A stretch of 5,996 bases of DNA. Origin: an uncultured Pseudobdellovibrionaceae bacterium (GTDB taxonomy: Bacteria; Bdellovibrionota; Bdellovibrionia; Bdellovibrionales; Bdellovibrionaceae). Under the pieces are notes generated by a model. The model saw nothing but the letters and a program-made list of their open reading frames with translations. It made no database searches and was not told the origin of the DNA. The stretch is taken from positions 1 through 5,996 of the forward strand of contig CALCCV010000106.1 of assembly GCA_937900305.1 (NCBI GenBank), read 5' to 3'. Shown here piece by piece: positions 5,207 through 5,996 of the stretch. Every line of letters starts with the position of its first letter. Position 1 is the first letter of the stretch. The position numbers were made by a program, and so were the translations under genes.

Positions 5207-5996
5207 TCCATGCAATCTCACCGATCCGCGCTCGTAACGGTTTTCATTTCAGTTTTTATTTATCTTCTGGGCTTTGGAATTGTCATTCCGTTGATTCCTA
5301 TTCTTTCGCGACAATTTGGCGCAACGGCCATCGAAACTGGACTGTTGATGTCTGTCTATTCACTCATGCAATTTCTCTTTGCTCCGTTTTGGGGCCGCGT
5401 GAGTGATCGTCGAGGACGCAGACCCGTCCTCATGGCCAGCATGTTTTTCGAAGGATTATGTTACGTCGGCTTTGCCTTTGCACCCAGTCTTTGGTGGTTA
5501 TTCGTGGCCCGAGCGTTGTCTGGATTTTTTGGCGCTTCCATTTCCACGGCGTCCGCGGTGATTTCTGATATCACTCCCGCGCACGAGCGCTCGAAAGGAA
5601 TGGCGTTGATCGGCGTCGCTTTTGGTTTAGGTTTTGTCTTCGGCCCAGCCCTCGGCGGCACTCTCGCCTCCGTCGCCCAAACGTGGAACGCCGATCCCGC
5701 ATTTCCACATCTGGTCATTGGGCTCTTCGTAGCGGCCATCTGTTGGTTGAACTTCCTATTTATGTGGAAAGCTCTCCCGGAAACTCGCGACCTTCGTGAA
5801 CCTGACAAAGAGGCCGTAAGCACAACTCACAAAAAAAAATGGCTCTCGTTGATTCGCAATTTGCAAAAACCCCAAATCGGGACATTGCTGCTCATTTCAT
5901 TCATTCTGTCATTTGCAATGTCTTCGATGGAAGCCACATTGATCTTGTACATGAACGATCTCTTTCATTGGCAGATGAAAGAAGTGAGTTACGGTT
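5204..5996 (+). CDS. MFS transporter, DHA1/TetA-like, 5' part (runs off the window)
   Basis: About 264 residues of a major facilitator superfamily protein, normally about 400 aa, so the first half and the start of the second are visible and the frame is open at base 5996. Seen (numbering from the ATG at 5210): helix 1 with LGFGIVIPLIP, the usual DHA1 opening; MFS motif A between helices 2 and 3 as GRVSDRRGRRPVL (62-74); a helix-4 arginine in ARALSGFFGA (motif-B region); and motif C on helix 5, GFVFGPALGG, characteristic of drug:proton antiporters. Helix 6 ends near FLFMWKALPE, a charged central cytoplasmic loop follows (about 193-212, with KKKKW encoded over an A9 run at 5831-5839), then helix 7. 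It is most like TetA-type and related multidrug exporters; the drug or metabolite is unknown. It is divergent from the beta-barrel/EamA operon across a gap of about 38 bp. Start choice between TTG 5204 and ATG 5210 rests on ribosome-site spacing. Confidence 0.93.
   Translation, partial: MSMQSHRSALVTVFISVFIYLLGFGIVIPLIPILSRQFGATAIETGLLMSVYSLMQFLFAPFWGRVSDRRGRRPVLMASMFFEGLCYVGFAFAPSLWWLFVARALSGFFGASISTASAVISDITPAHERSKGMALIGVAFGLGFVFGPALGGTLASVAQTWNADPAFPHLVIGLFVAAICWLNFLFMWKALPETRDLREPDKEAVSTTHKKKWLSLIRNLQKPQIGTLLLISFILSFAMSSMEATLILYMNDLFHWQMKEVSYG

Noticed and set aside
5461..5823. 120-residue open frame on the minus strand inside the MFS gene
   Set aside because: It lies antisense to clear MFS motifs A and C, has low-complexity Ala/Pro/Lys content and no recognisable domain; it is a shadow of the real gene.

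Overview
The window is gene-dense DNA of middling G+C from a Gram-negative bacterium. Evidence for this is an RND-type efflux pump, an outer-membrane beta-barrel with a cleavable signal peptide, and a lipoprotein with Ser after the lipid-bearing Cys. The style of the two unrecognised envelope proteins (a two-helix HAMP protein and a charged, Arg/Phe-repeat lipoprotein) reminds me of Bdellovibrionota (Bdellovibrio and relatives). That placement is an impression from protein style, not a demonstrated assignment. I see no RNA gene, CRISPR array, insertion sequence or phage gene, and no stretch over 75 bp lies outside a gene.

Layout, left to right. (1) 1-495 (+) is the C-terminal end of an RND efflux permease whose body lies upstream of the window. 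(2) 496-1173 (-) is a 225-aa membrane protein with two helices and a HAMP-like linker but no output domain. It converges on the RND gene with no gap: the two stop codons form the palindrome TGATCA, and the likely RND terminator lies inside its coding sequence. (3) Divergent from it across 75 bp is 1249-1941 (+), a 230-aa lipoprotein whose helical body carries an 11-residue R-x-x-[F/Y] repeat. It overlaps by ATGA with (4) 1938-3077 (+), a two-domain CHR-family (ChrA-like) transporter. (5) 3114-3962 (-) is an EamA/DMT-family inner-membrane transporter, the second gene of a leftward operon led by (6) 3969-5165 (-), a predicted outer-membrane beta-barrel with a roughly 100-residue charged tail containing a lysine cluster. 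(7) Divergent from that operon across only about 38 bp is an MFS (DHA1-like) transporter that starts near 5204 (+) and runs off the right edge.

Read together, this is a transport and envelope neighbourhood: four unrelated inner-membrane transporter families (RND, CHR, DMT, MFS) plus an outer-membrane protein, a lipoprotein and a HAMP protein. Two pairings look functional from gene spacing: lipoprotein with CHR transporter (4-bp stop/start overlap), and beta-barrel with EamA transporter (6-bp gap). Substrates cannot be read from the sequence. The features most worth following are the hendecad-repeat lipoprotein coupled to the CHR transporter, and the beta-barrel with the lysine-rich tail. I do not see a clear defence, mobile or otherwise spectacular new system.
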